DNA from: CAZVWV01 sp964631745
Lineage (GTDB): Bacteria > Bdellovibrionota_C > UBA2361 > JBGSMV01
Length of the DNA stretch: 13,558 nt
NCBI GenBank assembly: GCA_964631745.1
Contig: CAZVWV010000112.1
Coordinates: forward strand, 1 to 13,558
Direction of reading: 5' to 3'
The translations under genes were made by a program, and so were the position numbers. Positions 6,452-13,465 of this stretch are shown in pieces (position 1 is the first letter of the stretch; each line of letters starts with the position of its first letter). The notes under the pieces are model-generated. The model did not search any database. It was not told the origin of the DNA and worked only from the letters and a program-made list of their open reading frames with translations.

Positions 6452-7037
6452 AGTACTTAGAGCTGCTGTTTTAGAATTCGAGCGCAGGGGGCTCAAGTAC
6501 TGCCTTATCGGGGGACATGCAGCCAGTCTCTATCGACGCAGCGAGAGACTAACCAAGGACGTTGATTTTGCCCTCCTCGGAGACCCACCGGAAAGCTCTA
6601 AAAAACTAGCACAGGCGGTTATCAGCGCAATCGGCCTAAAACCTGCCCTTGGTTTTATTCCCGAAACACAGCAACCAAAGGGAACCAGCTCGCTGAAGAT
6701 GGTAACTTCAACGCCCCAATCTGGCGCAATCACGGGCATTATCGACATTTTGTTACCTGAACTACCCTGGATTGAAGATGCTGTGCACCGTGCTCAACTT
6801 AACAAAATGGATCTGCTTTTCGCGAACGTACCAATCATCACCCCAGAGGACCTGATCGTTGCGAAAGCTTACGCCTTAAAGAATGCCCCCGATAGATTTC
6901 AAGATCTGGATGACTTAAAAGAGATCTTCACTGCCGACCTTACCTTGGATGTTGAGTACATATTGTTAAAGCTCAATAAGCACAGGCTGAATTTCCCTGA
7001 GGTAGTTCTACCGTTTGTTCCTAAGAGACTGAAATAA
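6438..7037 (+). CDS. MNT/AbiEii-like nucleotidyltransferase, probable toxin
   Basis: A 199-residue protein of the DNA polymerase beta-like nucleotidyltransferase superfamily. It shows the signature G25-G26 followed by D41-V-D43, giving the GG-x(14)-DxD pattern (CLIGGHAAS, then LTKDVDF). A candidate third metal ligand is D103 in GIIDILLP. The conserved segment TPEDLIVAKAYA (135-146) carries K143, a pattern typical of AbiEii-type and related stand-alone enzymes. All key residues are present, so it should be active. Family members transfer nucleotides to tRNA or proteins and can be growth-inhibiting toxins or phage-defence effectors. Here the gene overlaps the winged-helix gene by 14 bases, the usual layout of such pairs. 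The target is not readable from sequence. A non-toxic house-keeping nucleotidyltransferase is the alternative. Confidence 0.88.
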   Translation: MTPLKVLRAAVLEFERRGLKYCLIGGHAASLYRRSERLTKDVDFALLGDPPESSKKLAQAVISAIGLKPALGFIPETQQPKGTSSLKMVTSTPQSGAITGIIDILLPELPWIEDAVHRAQLNKMDLLFANVPIITPEDLIVAKAYALKNAPDRFQDLDDLKEIFTADLTLDVEYILLKLNKHRLNFPEVVLPFVPKRLK

Positions 7038-7081
7038 AAAGCGGGGCCTAATCTTTCCCCCTGCAAATTTTGAAGGAAAAG

Positions 7082-7090
7082 TGCTAGGCT
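7082..7090 (+). promoter_or_regulatory. Candidate extended -10 for the DUF3592 gene
   Basis: TGC-TAGGCT (7082-7090) resembles an extended -10 element. Its last base is 7 nt before the ATG at 7097, so a transcript from it would be leaderless. No good -35 lies at the right distance (TGCAAA at 7062-7067 is the best at 17 bp). An AAGGAAAA at 7073-7080 is too far from the ATG to be a normal ribosome binding site. Confidence 0.35.
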
Positions 7091-7096
7091 GCGCCC

Positions 7097-7819
7097 ATGA
7101 ATATACCCGAAAAACCAACTCAACCAAAGCGCAGTAAAATTTTTTTTATCATCGGATTTTTCCTGCTCTTCTTCTCTGCCATCTTCATCTTGGTCGGTTA
7201 CAACATGCTCGCAAAGGAGGGGCGCTATAAAAATGGAAGCGCTGTCGTTACGGGCACGGTGCTTAATAAAACAGCAGAAACCAAGCATGACAAAGAGGGA
7301 AGCTCCACTTATTATTATGTAAGTTATGATTTCAGCACAAAAGACGGCGAACACCTGCAAGGCAAAAGTATGGTCTCAAACGAGCGCTGGCAGGCCCTTG
7401 AAGAGAATAAACCCCTTGAGGTGCAATATCTCGTTTCCGACCATACCGTGAACCGAGTGAACCAAGAATCAGAGCTAACTACAGGTTACGTTTTTTCAGG
7501 CATCGGCGCGCTAGTATTACTGCTGGGATTTCTATTCATTAGATATGAGATCAAAACTCGCAGGAAAATTAAATTTCTATTGCAACACGGCCTAACAGCG
7601 GACGCCACAGTTACGGCCGTGGGGCCTGGCAACCTAAGCATTAACGATGTGCAACAGTGGCGCATTAAGTATAGCTTCACAGACTATAAGGGGCGCAAGG
7701 TTAGCGGGCGCACTGAACATATGGCGCCGGATTTGGCCAGTTGCTGGCACTGCGGCGAAAAGGGCAAGGTTCGCTACGACAAGCAGAATTCACAGATTCA
7801 TATGTGGGTGGGTGCTTAA
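7097..7819 (+). CDS. DUF3592-type membrane protein
   Basis: A 240-residue inner-membrane protein of unknown function. A basic N-terminus precedes one hydrophobic helix at about 14-36; a soluble domain follows, with beta-rich features (VTGTVLNKTAET, YYYVSYDFSTKDG, KPLEVQYLVSD). A second helix is at about 130-150, and a second domain of similar layout comes after it (ADATVTAVGP, QQWRIKYSFTDYKG, GEKGKVRYDKQNS). The duplicated pattern V-x-G/A-T-V followed by a YxFT-x-x-x-G strand matches, from memory, DUF3592. With two helices, the soluble domain between them should face the periplasm and the second the cytoplasm. A short WHCGEKG in the second domain is not a full metal site. No functional partner is evident. 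Confidence 0.78.
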   Translation: MNIPEKPTQPKRSKIFFIIGFFLLFFSAIFILVGYNMLAKEGRYKNGSAVVTGTVLNKTAETKHDKEGSSTYYYVSYDFSTKDGEHLQGKSMVSNERWQALEENKPLEVQYLVSDHTVNRVNQESELTTGYVFSGIGALVLLLGFLFIRYEIKTRRKIKFLLQHGLTADATVTAVGPGNLSINDVQQWRIKYSFTDYKGRKVSGRTEHMAPDLASCWHCGEKGKVRYDKQNSQIHMWVGA

Positions 7820-7884
7820 ATAGCGTCGATGTACGAAAGTAGGCAACTGGCCGCATCCGATTATATATATAGACAAGAATAAGT

Positions 7885-7913
7885 TTGCCCAAGTGACTCC
7901 CGGTGGTTACAAT
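7885..7913 (+). promoter_or_regulatory. Leaderless promoter for the antitoxin
   Basis: TTGCCC (7885-7890) and TACAAT (7908-7913) are 17 bp apart. The predicted start of transcription is 7920, the G of an in-frame GTG that opens the antitoxin domain. The spacing and the TACAAT hexamer are the same as in the promoter at 6031-6059. Confidence 0.55.
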
Positions 7914-7919
7914 ATAAAG

Positions 7920-8216
7920 GTGAAATCAGTTGGTATAAAAGTTCTTAAAGCGCGCTTAAGTGAGTACGTACGACTAGCCACGGGCGGCACACGCATTCTT
8001 GTCACGGAGCGAGACCAGGTCGTGGCTGAACCGGTGCCCGCATATCACACCACCCCGCCACCTCATGACAGCGAAACGCTCTTGTTACGCTTGGCCGAAT
8101 CCGGAGAGGCCTCGCTTCGCTCCGCTGAGATAGATCCTGCTAATTTAAAAATCCCACTCTCCAAAAAGATCAAACTTTCTGCTTCTAATATTTTGGACGA
8201 TCTGCGTTCAGAATAA
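7920..8216 (+). CDS. Phd/YefM-like antitoxin
   Basis: A 98-residue protein. Its N-terminal half has the pattern of Phd/YefM-type antitoxins: KSVGIKVLKARLSEYVRLA (2-20), where the KARLSEY helix is characteristic, then GGTRILVTERDQVVAEPVP (22-40). The C-terminal half (about 45-98) is the toxin-binding tail. In this family the N-terminal domain binds the operon's own operator and the tail neutralises the toxin. I prefer the GTG at 7920 to the upstream GTG at 7893, because the domain begins there and the promoter points to it; neither has a Shine-Dalgarno. It is followed 14 bases later by a PIN-type toxin gene that is broken, so this may be an orphan antitoxin, either decaying or kept as a regulator or as protection against a related toxin elsewhere. 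Confidence 0.82.
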   Translation: MKSVGIKVLKARLSEYVRLATGGTRILVTERDQVVAEPVPAYHTTPPPHDSETLLLRLAESGEASLRSAEIDPANLKIPLSKKIKLSASNILDDLRSE

Positions 8217-8230
8217 TAAATGAACTCGAC

Positions 8231-8491
8231 ATGTCACGACCTTATTATATTGAAACTTCAGCCCTACTTCGCATCCTCTTCCAACAGGACAAATGGGAAG
8301 ATATTTTAAAGCGTATAAACCAAAGTACTCGGCTGATGTTTGGAGATCTGAACTTCCTTGTACTTTCACCAAATCGAGTGCTAGATTTACTGGGCTTTAT
8401 TAAATTTTGGAGGATCAACTATGGAAAGCAAGGCAAATGTAATTTGGAATGGAAGTCTCAAAGAAGGCAAAGGCACAATCTCAACCGGTAG
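8231..8491 (+). pseudogene. Broken PIN-domain (VapC-like) toxin
   Basis: The first 36 residues (YYIETSALLRILFQQDKWEDILKR begins at residue 5) are the start of a PIN-domain ribonuclease of the kind with ETSALL in place of DTSAL. Intact toxins are about 130-140 residues and carry three or four acidic catalytic residues. Here the frame passes after STRLM directly into FGDLNFLVLSPN, which resembles the last strand of a PIN domain (a VLSP ending is common), then runs on into the OsmC gene and stops at 8491. The simplest reading is an internal deletion of about 90 codons that joined the N-terminus to the C-terminus. The central acidic residues are lost, so no nuclease activity is expected. The 3' 71 bases overlap OsmC and are read-through. 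Confidence 0.72.
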
Positions 8492-8846
8492 CGGAGCCTT
8501 GAGCAACGTGCCATACACGTTCGCAACTCGGTTTGAGGGCGCAAGCGGCACCAATCCTGAGGAGCTAATCGGCGCAGCGCATGCGGGCTGTTTTTCTATG
8601 GCGCTTTCAGGCGAGTTGGGCAGAGCGCAAATCACCCCTGACAAGATCGAAACATCTGCTGTCGTGGTTTTAGGTAAAGACGATGCCGGATTTTCAGTTA
8701 GTGAGAGTCGCTTGACGACTATCGTAACCGCCAAAGGCGCGGACCGAGCCAAAATTGAGGCGGCTGCTGCATCTGCTAAGGAAAACTGCCCGATTTCGAA
8801 ACTGCTAAAGACTAAGATTTCATTAGCGCTTACTGTTAATACTTAA
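8421..8846 (+). CDS. osmC: OsmC-family peroxiredoxin
   Basis: A 141-residue thiol peroxidase of the OsmC/Ohr family, reducing organic hydroperoxides in the cytoplasm with two cysteines. The peroxidatic Cys lies in the hallmark AAHAGCFSMALS (residues 51-62) and the resolving Cys in ENCPISKLL (about 121-129). Other landmarks are the N-terminal strand (ANVIWNGSLKEGKGTIS) and the TNPEEL that precedes the first Cys. Spacing and length are typical for the OsmC subgroup rather than Ohr. The start is certain: ggagg at 8409-8413 lies 7 bases before the ATG. The gene lies just after the broken toxin with no promoter of its own readable; transcription could come from the antitoxin promoter. Confidence 0.95.
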   Translation: MESKANVIWNGSLKEGKGTISTGSGALSNVPYTFATRFEGASGTNPEELIGAAHAGCFSMALSGELGRAQITPDKIETSAVVVLGKDDAGFSVSESRLTTIVTAKGADRAKIEAAAASAKENCPISKLLKTKISLALTVNT

Positions 8847-8908
8847 TCCCTAACAACATCCAATCTCCCATCGATTAATGATCGGGTAGAGAAAAAGCGT
8901 GCCAGCGC

Positions 8909-8938
8909 GGCGCACAATGCCCGAACGTATTGTGCGCC
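8909..8938. terminator. Perfect 10-bp hairpin downstream of osmC
   Basis: ggcgcacaat (8909-8918) pairs perfectly with attgtgcgcc (8929-8938) around a 10-nt loop; a further C-G pair extends it to 8908-8939. There is no T-run after it on either strand, so it is not a classical intrinsic terminator. It may stabilise the osmC transcript or be a dispersed repeat. Confidence 0.4.
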
Positions 8939-9065
8939 GTCTTCGGCGGCAGCTGCGATCTGTTCCGCGTGATTGTGCTTGGACTTATTTAGCAGAAACC
9001 TTACCGCGCACGGCCATGCCGAACACGATACCGCCCCTCTAACAAAGCCCCAGCTTAATTCGCGA

Positions 9066-9081
9066 GATTCTCGCGAGAATC
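9066..9081. repeat. 16-bp perfect palindrome upstream of the helicase
   Basis: gattctcgcgagaatc (9066-9081) is its own reverse complement. The core tcgcgaga also occurs just before it at 9060-9067. It lies 85 bases upstream of the helicase ATG, a suitable place for a dimeric regulator. Confidence 0.5.
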
Positions 9082-9165
9082 CCTTTGATTTTCACTGCAA
9101 TTGATACCCCATCGAAAATCATTTAGGATGGCCCGGTTTCCTTTCTCTTATAGCGTGGCAAGATC

Positions 9166-11790
9166 ATGACAGAAGAAGTTGTTTCACTATCTGATGATTC
9201 CGAATTTGAATGGCGCCGTGAAGCTTTGAGTAACTTCGGCAAGCGCTGCGCGCCGCTGTCGACAGATAATCTTATAGATCTAATCGAGCGCGTTACCCAA
9301 GAAATGGATTGGCCTGTGCGCCGGGCCGCGGTGGCGGAGATTCAGAAGCGTTTCAATGCTTCAAAACGGGACAAACTTAGAGTTCAATCTAAACCTAACG
9401 GAACACTACTTGGCAGCTACCGTGTGGGCATATCAAAAAAAGGTCTTCGCCCTTACGACATTCAACTTTACTCAATCGCCCCGATAGATGGGACCTGCTC
9501 TTGTCCCGATTTCTTGGTTTCCTCGCTCGGAATTTGTAAACATTTGTTTGCCGTGCTTGTCAGTATTTATGGTCGATCAAGCGCGGTAAAACGCGCCCTA
9601 CTAGAACAAAGCAAGCGTTCCACTAGAGTGCGGCGAGATCAATTGCGATGGGATGCTTGTATCCCGGCAACGGGCCCGTCAGATCCGCTGGCGCGTATAA
9701 AGTGGCACCGTGAACGCGGGAAGTTGCAAGAGATCGATCAAATCGATTGGCGGGCGCGTAAATGGTTTCAGAGCACCTCTGGCGGGTTAGTTTTGAAAGA
9801 GACTTTTGCCGAGGATCCGCGCCGCCGCGCTATGCTGGTCGATGATTTGCTGGGAATCATAAAGAGATCTACCTCAGACACGGCATTGATTGCTCTCTTA
9901 CGGCTAGAACAGGAACGGTTGTCGACCTTCGCTACCTTTCCAGCGCATGGCACGCTGACCGCGCATCTTAAAACTTTAAAGAAGCCGCTTTTCCCTTACC
10001 AACATCAAGCGGTAGAGCACTTTGTAAAACAGACACGGCTCCTACTGGGCGATGACATGGGGCTTGGCAAAACCGCTCAGGCCACGGCCTGCGCGCACGT
10101 TCTTTGGCGCTCCGGCCAAGTTAAGCGGGGCTTACTGATTGTACCGGCTTCTCTAAAAGGGCAATGGCTTAGCGAATGGCAGCAGTTTAGCAACACACCC
10201 ATCGTGTTAGTTGACGGCGCCGCCTCAGAGCGCAAGCAGTTTTATGAATCCAAACAGACCGGATTCTTGGTCGCCAACTACGAACAGATCCTGAAGGATT
10301 TGACGCTGATTCAAGATTGGGCGCCTGAGATGGTAATTCTGGACGAGGGGCAGAGAATTAAAAACTGGGAAACCAAGACCTCGCTCTATATCAAAACTTT
10401 ATCGCCAAAGTTTCGGCTGGTTTTGACTGGAACTCCTCTTGAGAATCGCCTATTGGAACTCGCCAGCATTCTTGATTGGTTGGACCCCGGGGCGCTTGCA
10501 CCCAAGTGGAGACTCACCCCCTGGCATTCAGTTTATATAGACGGCGAGGCCGAAGTCGGGGGCGCTCGCAACCTAGACACATTGCGCGTAAGACTTAAAA
10601 ATTGCCTTATGCGTCGGCGACGAAGTGAGGTACTCAAGCAACTACCGCCTCGAACCGATACGATCGTGCCGGTCGAGTTGACGCCGGAACAACAGGCGGA
10701 ACATAGCGTTTTTTCCAAACCCATTCTTAGGTTAATGTCCATAGCCCGCAAGAGACCGTTAACGCAAGCTCAGTTTTTAGCACTGATGGGGATGTTCACG
10801 AAGCAGCGCATTATTTGTAACGGCATGGCGCAATATAACTTTGAAAACATCTGGCCGGACTTATCAAAGATAGAAGCCCCGCATACAGACACTCTGGGCG
10901 GGTTGTCGTCCCCGAAATTAGAACTTTTCTCAGGGCTAGTTCTAAATCTGACCGCGGAACAGGGGCGAAAGATCGTAGTGTTTAGCCAGTGGCAGCGGAT
11001 GCTAAAACTTGCGCATTGGTCAGTCGAGGCAACACTTCTAAAACAGGGCGTACACTGTCGATTCTTTACCGGGGCCGAGAGTCAGAAACGCCGTCGACAA
11101 AATGTCATAGATTTTAATGATGACCCCGCCGTGCGCGTGCTTTTCTTAACAGATGCCGGTGGCGTCGGATTAAATCTTCAGCGGGCAGCCAACTGCTGCA
11201 TAAATCTTGATCTCCCCTGGAATCCCGCGGTCTTGGAACAACGCATCGGTCGTATTTATAGACTCGGGCAAAAAGATCCGGTGGATATTTATAAATTAAT
11301 CTCGAATGACGGTATCGAAGCGCGCATCGCTTCTATCATCTCCAGTAAACAGGCCTTCTTTAACGGATTGTTCGATGGCCAAAGCAACGAGATCAGTTTT
11401 GATGGCAACGGTTCGTGGATGGGTCAACTTCAAAAGCTTATTGAGGTTCCGGTAGTGCCCCAGCGAACTCCTGCGCGCAAAGCATACGACGACCAACAGG
11501 TATCCAAAGCCGCAGAGGAAGAGCTAAGTCCCGAAACCGAATACACTTCAGACTTAGAGGGTAACGAAGCTGCAAATATCGACAACAGCAGCCTGGAAGA
11601 TTCTCTCCCCAAGGAAAACGGCCAGATGCCGATTACACTTGGCAATATTAACGAACTAAGCGCGCTAGTCGGAGCCCTGAAGGTAGAGCGCAAAACAAAA
11701 GACACTCTCACAATCTCAGCCAGCGGCGACGCCGCTAAGAAGTTAGCTGGTTTGTTGGAAGGGTTTGCGAATTTATTGCGCGGGCAGTGA
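9166..11790 (+). CDS. SWIM-domain SNF2-family DNA translocase
   Basis: An 874-residue ATP-dependent translocase on double-stranded nucleic acid. The N-terminal region carries a SWIM zinc finger, C111-x-C113-x10-C124-x-H126. The two RecA lobes follow: motif I D296-DMGLGKT, motif Ia VPASLKGQW, motif II D393-E394-G-Q, motif III LTGTPLEN, motif IV VVFSQW, motif V GGVGLNLQ and motif VI with Q692-R693-IGR696. All catalytic residues are present. An acidic, low-complexity linker (about 765-825) leads to a short C-terminal domain (about 828-874, ending GDAAKKLAGLLEGFANLLRGQ). SWIM-SNF2 proteins are common in bacteria, usually of unknown role; related SNF2 proteins occur in defence systems such as DISARM, but no methylase or other defence gene adjoins this one. 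The ATG at 9166 has no good Shine-Dalgarno. The annotated start follows directly on a promoter-like TATAGC. Confidence 0.94.
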   Translation: MTEEVVSLSDDSEFEWRREALSNFGKRCAPLSTDNLIDLIERVTQEMDWPVRRAAVAEIQKRFNASKRDKLRVQSKPNGTLLGSYRVGISKKGLRPYDIQLYSIAPIDGTCSCPDFLVSSLGICKHLFAVLVSIYGRSSAVKRALLEQSKRSTRVRRDQLRWDACIPATGPSDPLARIKWHRERGKLQEIDQIDWRARKWFQSTSGGLVLKETFAEDPRRRAMLVDDLLGIIKRSTSDTALIALLRLEQERLSTFATFPAHGTLTAHLKTLKKPLFPYQHQAVEHFVKQTRLLLGDDMGLGKTAQATACAHVLWRSGQVKRGLLIVPASLKGQWLSEWQQFSNTPIVLVDGAASERKQFYESKQTGFLVANYEQILKDLTLIQDWAPEMVILDEGQRIKNWETKTSLYIKTLSPKFRLVLTGTPLENRLLELASILDWLDPGALAPKWRLTPWHSVYIDGEAEVGGARNLDTLRVRLKNCLMRRRRSEVLKQLPPRTDTIVPVELTPEQQAEHSVFSKPILRLMSIARKRPLTQAQFLALMGMFTKQRIICNGMAQYNFENIWPDLSKIEAPHTDTLGGLSSPKLELFSGLVLNLTAEQGRKIVVFSQWQRMLKLAHWSVEATLLKQGVHCRFFTGAESQKRRRQNVIDFNDDPAVRVLFLTDAGGVGLNLQRAANCCINLDLPWNPAVLEQRIGRIYRLGQKDPVDIYKLISNDGIEARIASIISSKQAFFNGLFDGQSNEISFDGNGSWMGQLQKLIEVPVVPQRTPARKAYDDQQVSKAAEEELSPETEYTSDLEGNEAANIDNSSLEDSLPKENGQMPITLGNINELSALVGALKVERKTKDTLTISASGDAAKKLAGLLEGFANLLRGQ

Positions 11791-11913
11791 TTATGGCAAT
11801 TAAGCATCGTGCCTCGCTCCGCGTAAGGTCCTTGAGATTTAAGTGACCAAAACGATTCTTGTATCCCGCGGACGCACATGCAAAAGCGCGGATATCAGAC
11901 AAAAACCATCGAC

Positions 11914-11953
11914 ATAGTTTATAGTTTATAGTTTATAGTAAACTATAAACTAT
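11914..11953. promoter_or_regulatory. Heptamer-built inverted repeat over the start codon
   Basis: The heptamer atagttt occurs three times in tandem (11914-11920, 11921-11927, 11928-11934). After atagt, its reverse complement aaactat occurs twice (11940-11946, 11947-11953). The result is a perfect 15-bp inverted repeat (11921-11935 and 11939-11953) with a 3-nt centre, which includes the AT of the ATG at 11952. A TATAGT at 11934-11939 could be the -10, with TCGACA at 11909-11914 as a -35 at a long 19-bp spacing. A DNA-binding dimer on this site would block transcription start, as in autorepression. Confidence 0.7.
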
Positions 11954-12935
11954 GAAGTCTAAGACAAAGGAACGTATTCTTTCTCTCGCCGCAACGACCC
12001 AAGGGGTTAAACCGAGCGAACTGGCGGCACGCCTTGGGATTTCAACCGTCGCCGTACACAAGCACTTAAGGAATCTTCAACAAAGTGGTGCGCTTGAACG
12101 GCGAGGAAGACCGCCACATGTAATATACATTATCCCGCCCACTTCGGCTCAACTTCCTACATTTAATCTCACAGAGTCAGAGCGTGCCGAGCTAAACGAA
12201 AGCTATTGTTACTTCACACCGCAAGGCGAGGAGCTTGGTGGCGAGAGGGCCTTGGCCACCTTTCTTCTCCAAACCAACCAGGCGCAAGATCCTGATGCGA
12301 GAGTGCGAGAGTACCTCAATATCCTGCATTCCGCCAAAAGCTTCGAACATAAGAATGGGCTCATAAATGGAACAGATCGGTTACGCAGCGTATTTCGAGA
12401 TTGCGCACTGTATCGCATGTATTACTCTGGGTTCTATAGTTTGCCAAAGTATGGCAAGACAAAGTTCGGCCACTATCTGCTACACGCAAAAAGCGGCCAA
12501 AGCCTCGCCATGATCCGGCGTTTGAGCGAGGCAACAGCATCGCATGTACGCGCTATAATCGAACTGCATGATATTGATGCCATTGCTTTTGCGCCGCATT
12601 CCATCCCACGAAAAATTCAATTTCTCAAGGAATATCGAAAGATTCTTCGGATATCACTTCCCGAGATCTCTTTGATTAAGGCGTACGCAGGTAGCGTGCC
12701 AGTTGCTCAAAAATCGTTAAGTAAGCTTTCAGAACGGATACAGAATGCACAGCAAACGATATTTCTCGCTGGGGAGAGTGGCGACTATCGACGAGTGCTA
12801 ATCATCGACGATGCGCTGGGCAGCGGTGCAACAATGAACGAGATTGCAAAAAAACTCGCTAAGCCCGGGCGCAAAATAATTGGCTATGTCATCGTCGGTT
12901 CCTATAAAGAATTTGAAGTTATTCGTGAGGTATAG
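11952..12935 (+). CDS. Winged-helix protein fused to a phosphoribosyltransferase domain
   Basis: A 327-residue fusion. The N-terminus (4-62) is a winged helix: a helix-turn-helix (SELAARLGISTVAVHKHLRNLQ begins about residue 22) followed by a Gly-Arg-rich wing (RRGRPPHVIYII). A middle segment (about 70-175) is unrecognised. The C-terminal half resembles ComF/type I phosphoribosyltransferases, with FAPHSIPRKIQFLKEYRKIL (about 214-233) and the PRPP-binding loop V282-LIIDDALGSGAT-294 containing D286-D287. In the known family this loop binds phosphoribosyl pyrophosphate. Either the enzyme is active, or, as in PurR of Bacillus, the fold has become a ligand sensor that controls DNA binding; the inverted repeat overlapping its start codon favours an autoregulated sensor-repressor. 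No Shine-Dalgarno precedes the ATG. The gene stands alone, so the regulated pathway is unknown. Confidence 0.85.
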   Translation: MKSKTKERILSLAATTQGVKPSELAARLGISTVAVHKHLRNLQQSGALERRGRPPHVIYIIPPTSAQLPTFNLTESERAELNESYCYFTPQGEELGGERALATFLLQTNQAQDPDARVREYLNILHSAKSFEHKNGLINGTDRLRSVFRDCALYRMYYSGFYSLPKYGKTKFGHYLLHAKSGQSLAMIRRLSEATASHVRAIIELHDIDAIAFAPHSIPRKIQFLKEYRKILRISLPEISLIKAYAGSVPVAQKSLSKLSERIQNAQQTIFLAGESGDYRRVLIIDDALGSGATMNEIAKKLAKPGRKIIGYVIVGSYKEFEVIREV

Positions 12936-13045
12936 GGTTAGTACCAGCTAATAGCTGTTCTAGGATCGAACAAGTACTGAAAAGGTAAGGTGGCTCCAGT
13001 GGCTCTCTAACAGTCGCCATCTTGGGCAAATTTGTCCGTTTACCG
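12936..13045. other. Intergenic, weak hairpin only
   Basis: Just after the phosphoribosyltransferase stop, cagct-aat-agctg (12946-12958) forms a small hairpin followed by tt; it is too weak to call a terminator with confidence. Nothing else is seen before the direct repeats. Confidence 0.3.
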
Positions 13046-13093
13046 CTAATGTCACAGTATACTAATGTCACAGTATACTAATGTCACAGTATA
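13046..13093. repeat. Three exact 16-bp tandem repeats
   Basis: The unit ctaatgtcacagtata occurs three times without a mismatch at 13046-13061, 13062-13077 and 13078-13093. Each junction creates agtatact, a short palindrome. A 16-bp period is one and a half helical turns, so bound proteins would alternate faces. It could be a multi-site operator, a partition or iteron-like site, or a slippage product. It lies 110 bases downstream of the wHTH-phosphoribosyltransferase gene and just before the polyketide synthase fragment. Confidence 0.85.
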
Positions 13094-13136
13094 GTAGCAG
13101 CTCGCAATTAAATGTCTCAAAGGCAAGTTATGCTAT

Positions 13137-13463
13137 CTCTCATCGATCTGTTCATTGGTGTTTCAAGTCACCAACAAAACTGCTGGGAATTTGGTGGGCG
13201 CGGCGCTCTTTGGTGATGGAGCCGGAGCGGCAATTCTGTCTCGTGACGTTGAGCAAGGTCTAAACATTATCGACCACCAATCGTATCTTATTCCGAATTC
13301 CAGACACTTAATGGGATACGACATTTACGATACGGGCCCTCACCTGCGCCTTGACCGGGAACTTCCTGCCGCCGTAACAGAAGCATTCCCCGATGCGCTT
13401 ACTGCCAGGCCTCTATTCTGTGTCTTAGCTAGAGCACAACTCCTATACATAGTTCCAATGTAA
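13137..13463 (+). pseudogene. Fragment of a type III polyketide synthase
   Basis: The frame gives SLVFQVTNKTAGNLVGAALF, then GDGAGAAIL, and further on PNSRHLMGYDIYDTGPHLRL and DRELPAAV. This is the order of motifs in the middle of chalcone synthase-like type III polyketide synthases (CS-L-T/V-F, NLVGxALFGDGAAA, MGWxxxDxGxxxxLSxxxP). Similarity begins near 13137 without a start codon and continues to about 13395, after which the residues (ALTARPLFCVLARAQLLYIVPM) no longer fit. The catalytic Cys lies before the fragment, and the His and Asn of the triad after it; all are missing. A complete enzyme is about 350-390 residues. It is therefore a relic of about 90 codons, ending at the edge of the terminal palindrome. 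The 5' part was not found upstream. Confidence 0.72.
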
Positions 13464-13465
13464 TT

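Larger units (their letters stand above)
8847..9165. other. Intergenic region with two strong inverted repeats
   Basis: No gene is supported. It holds the hairpin at 8909-8938, the palindrome at 9066-9081, and a weak ccatc/gatcggg hairpin at 8868-8886. A TATAGC at 9149-9154 lies 11 bases before the helicase ATG and could be its -10, but no -35 was recognised. Confidence 0.6.

Noticed and set aside
9166..11790. DISARM or other multi-gene defence system around the SNF2 helicase
   Set aside because: No methyltransferase, phospholipase D or other expected partner is adjacent. The SWIM-SNF2 gene appears to be alone.
13046..13093. CRISPR array
   Set aside because: The three 16-bp units are contiguous with no spacers, and no cas gene is present.
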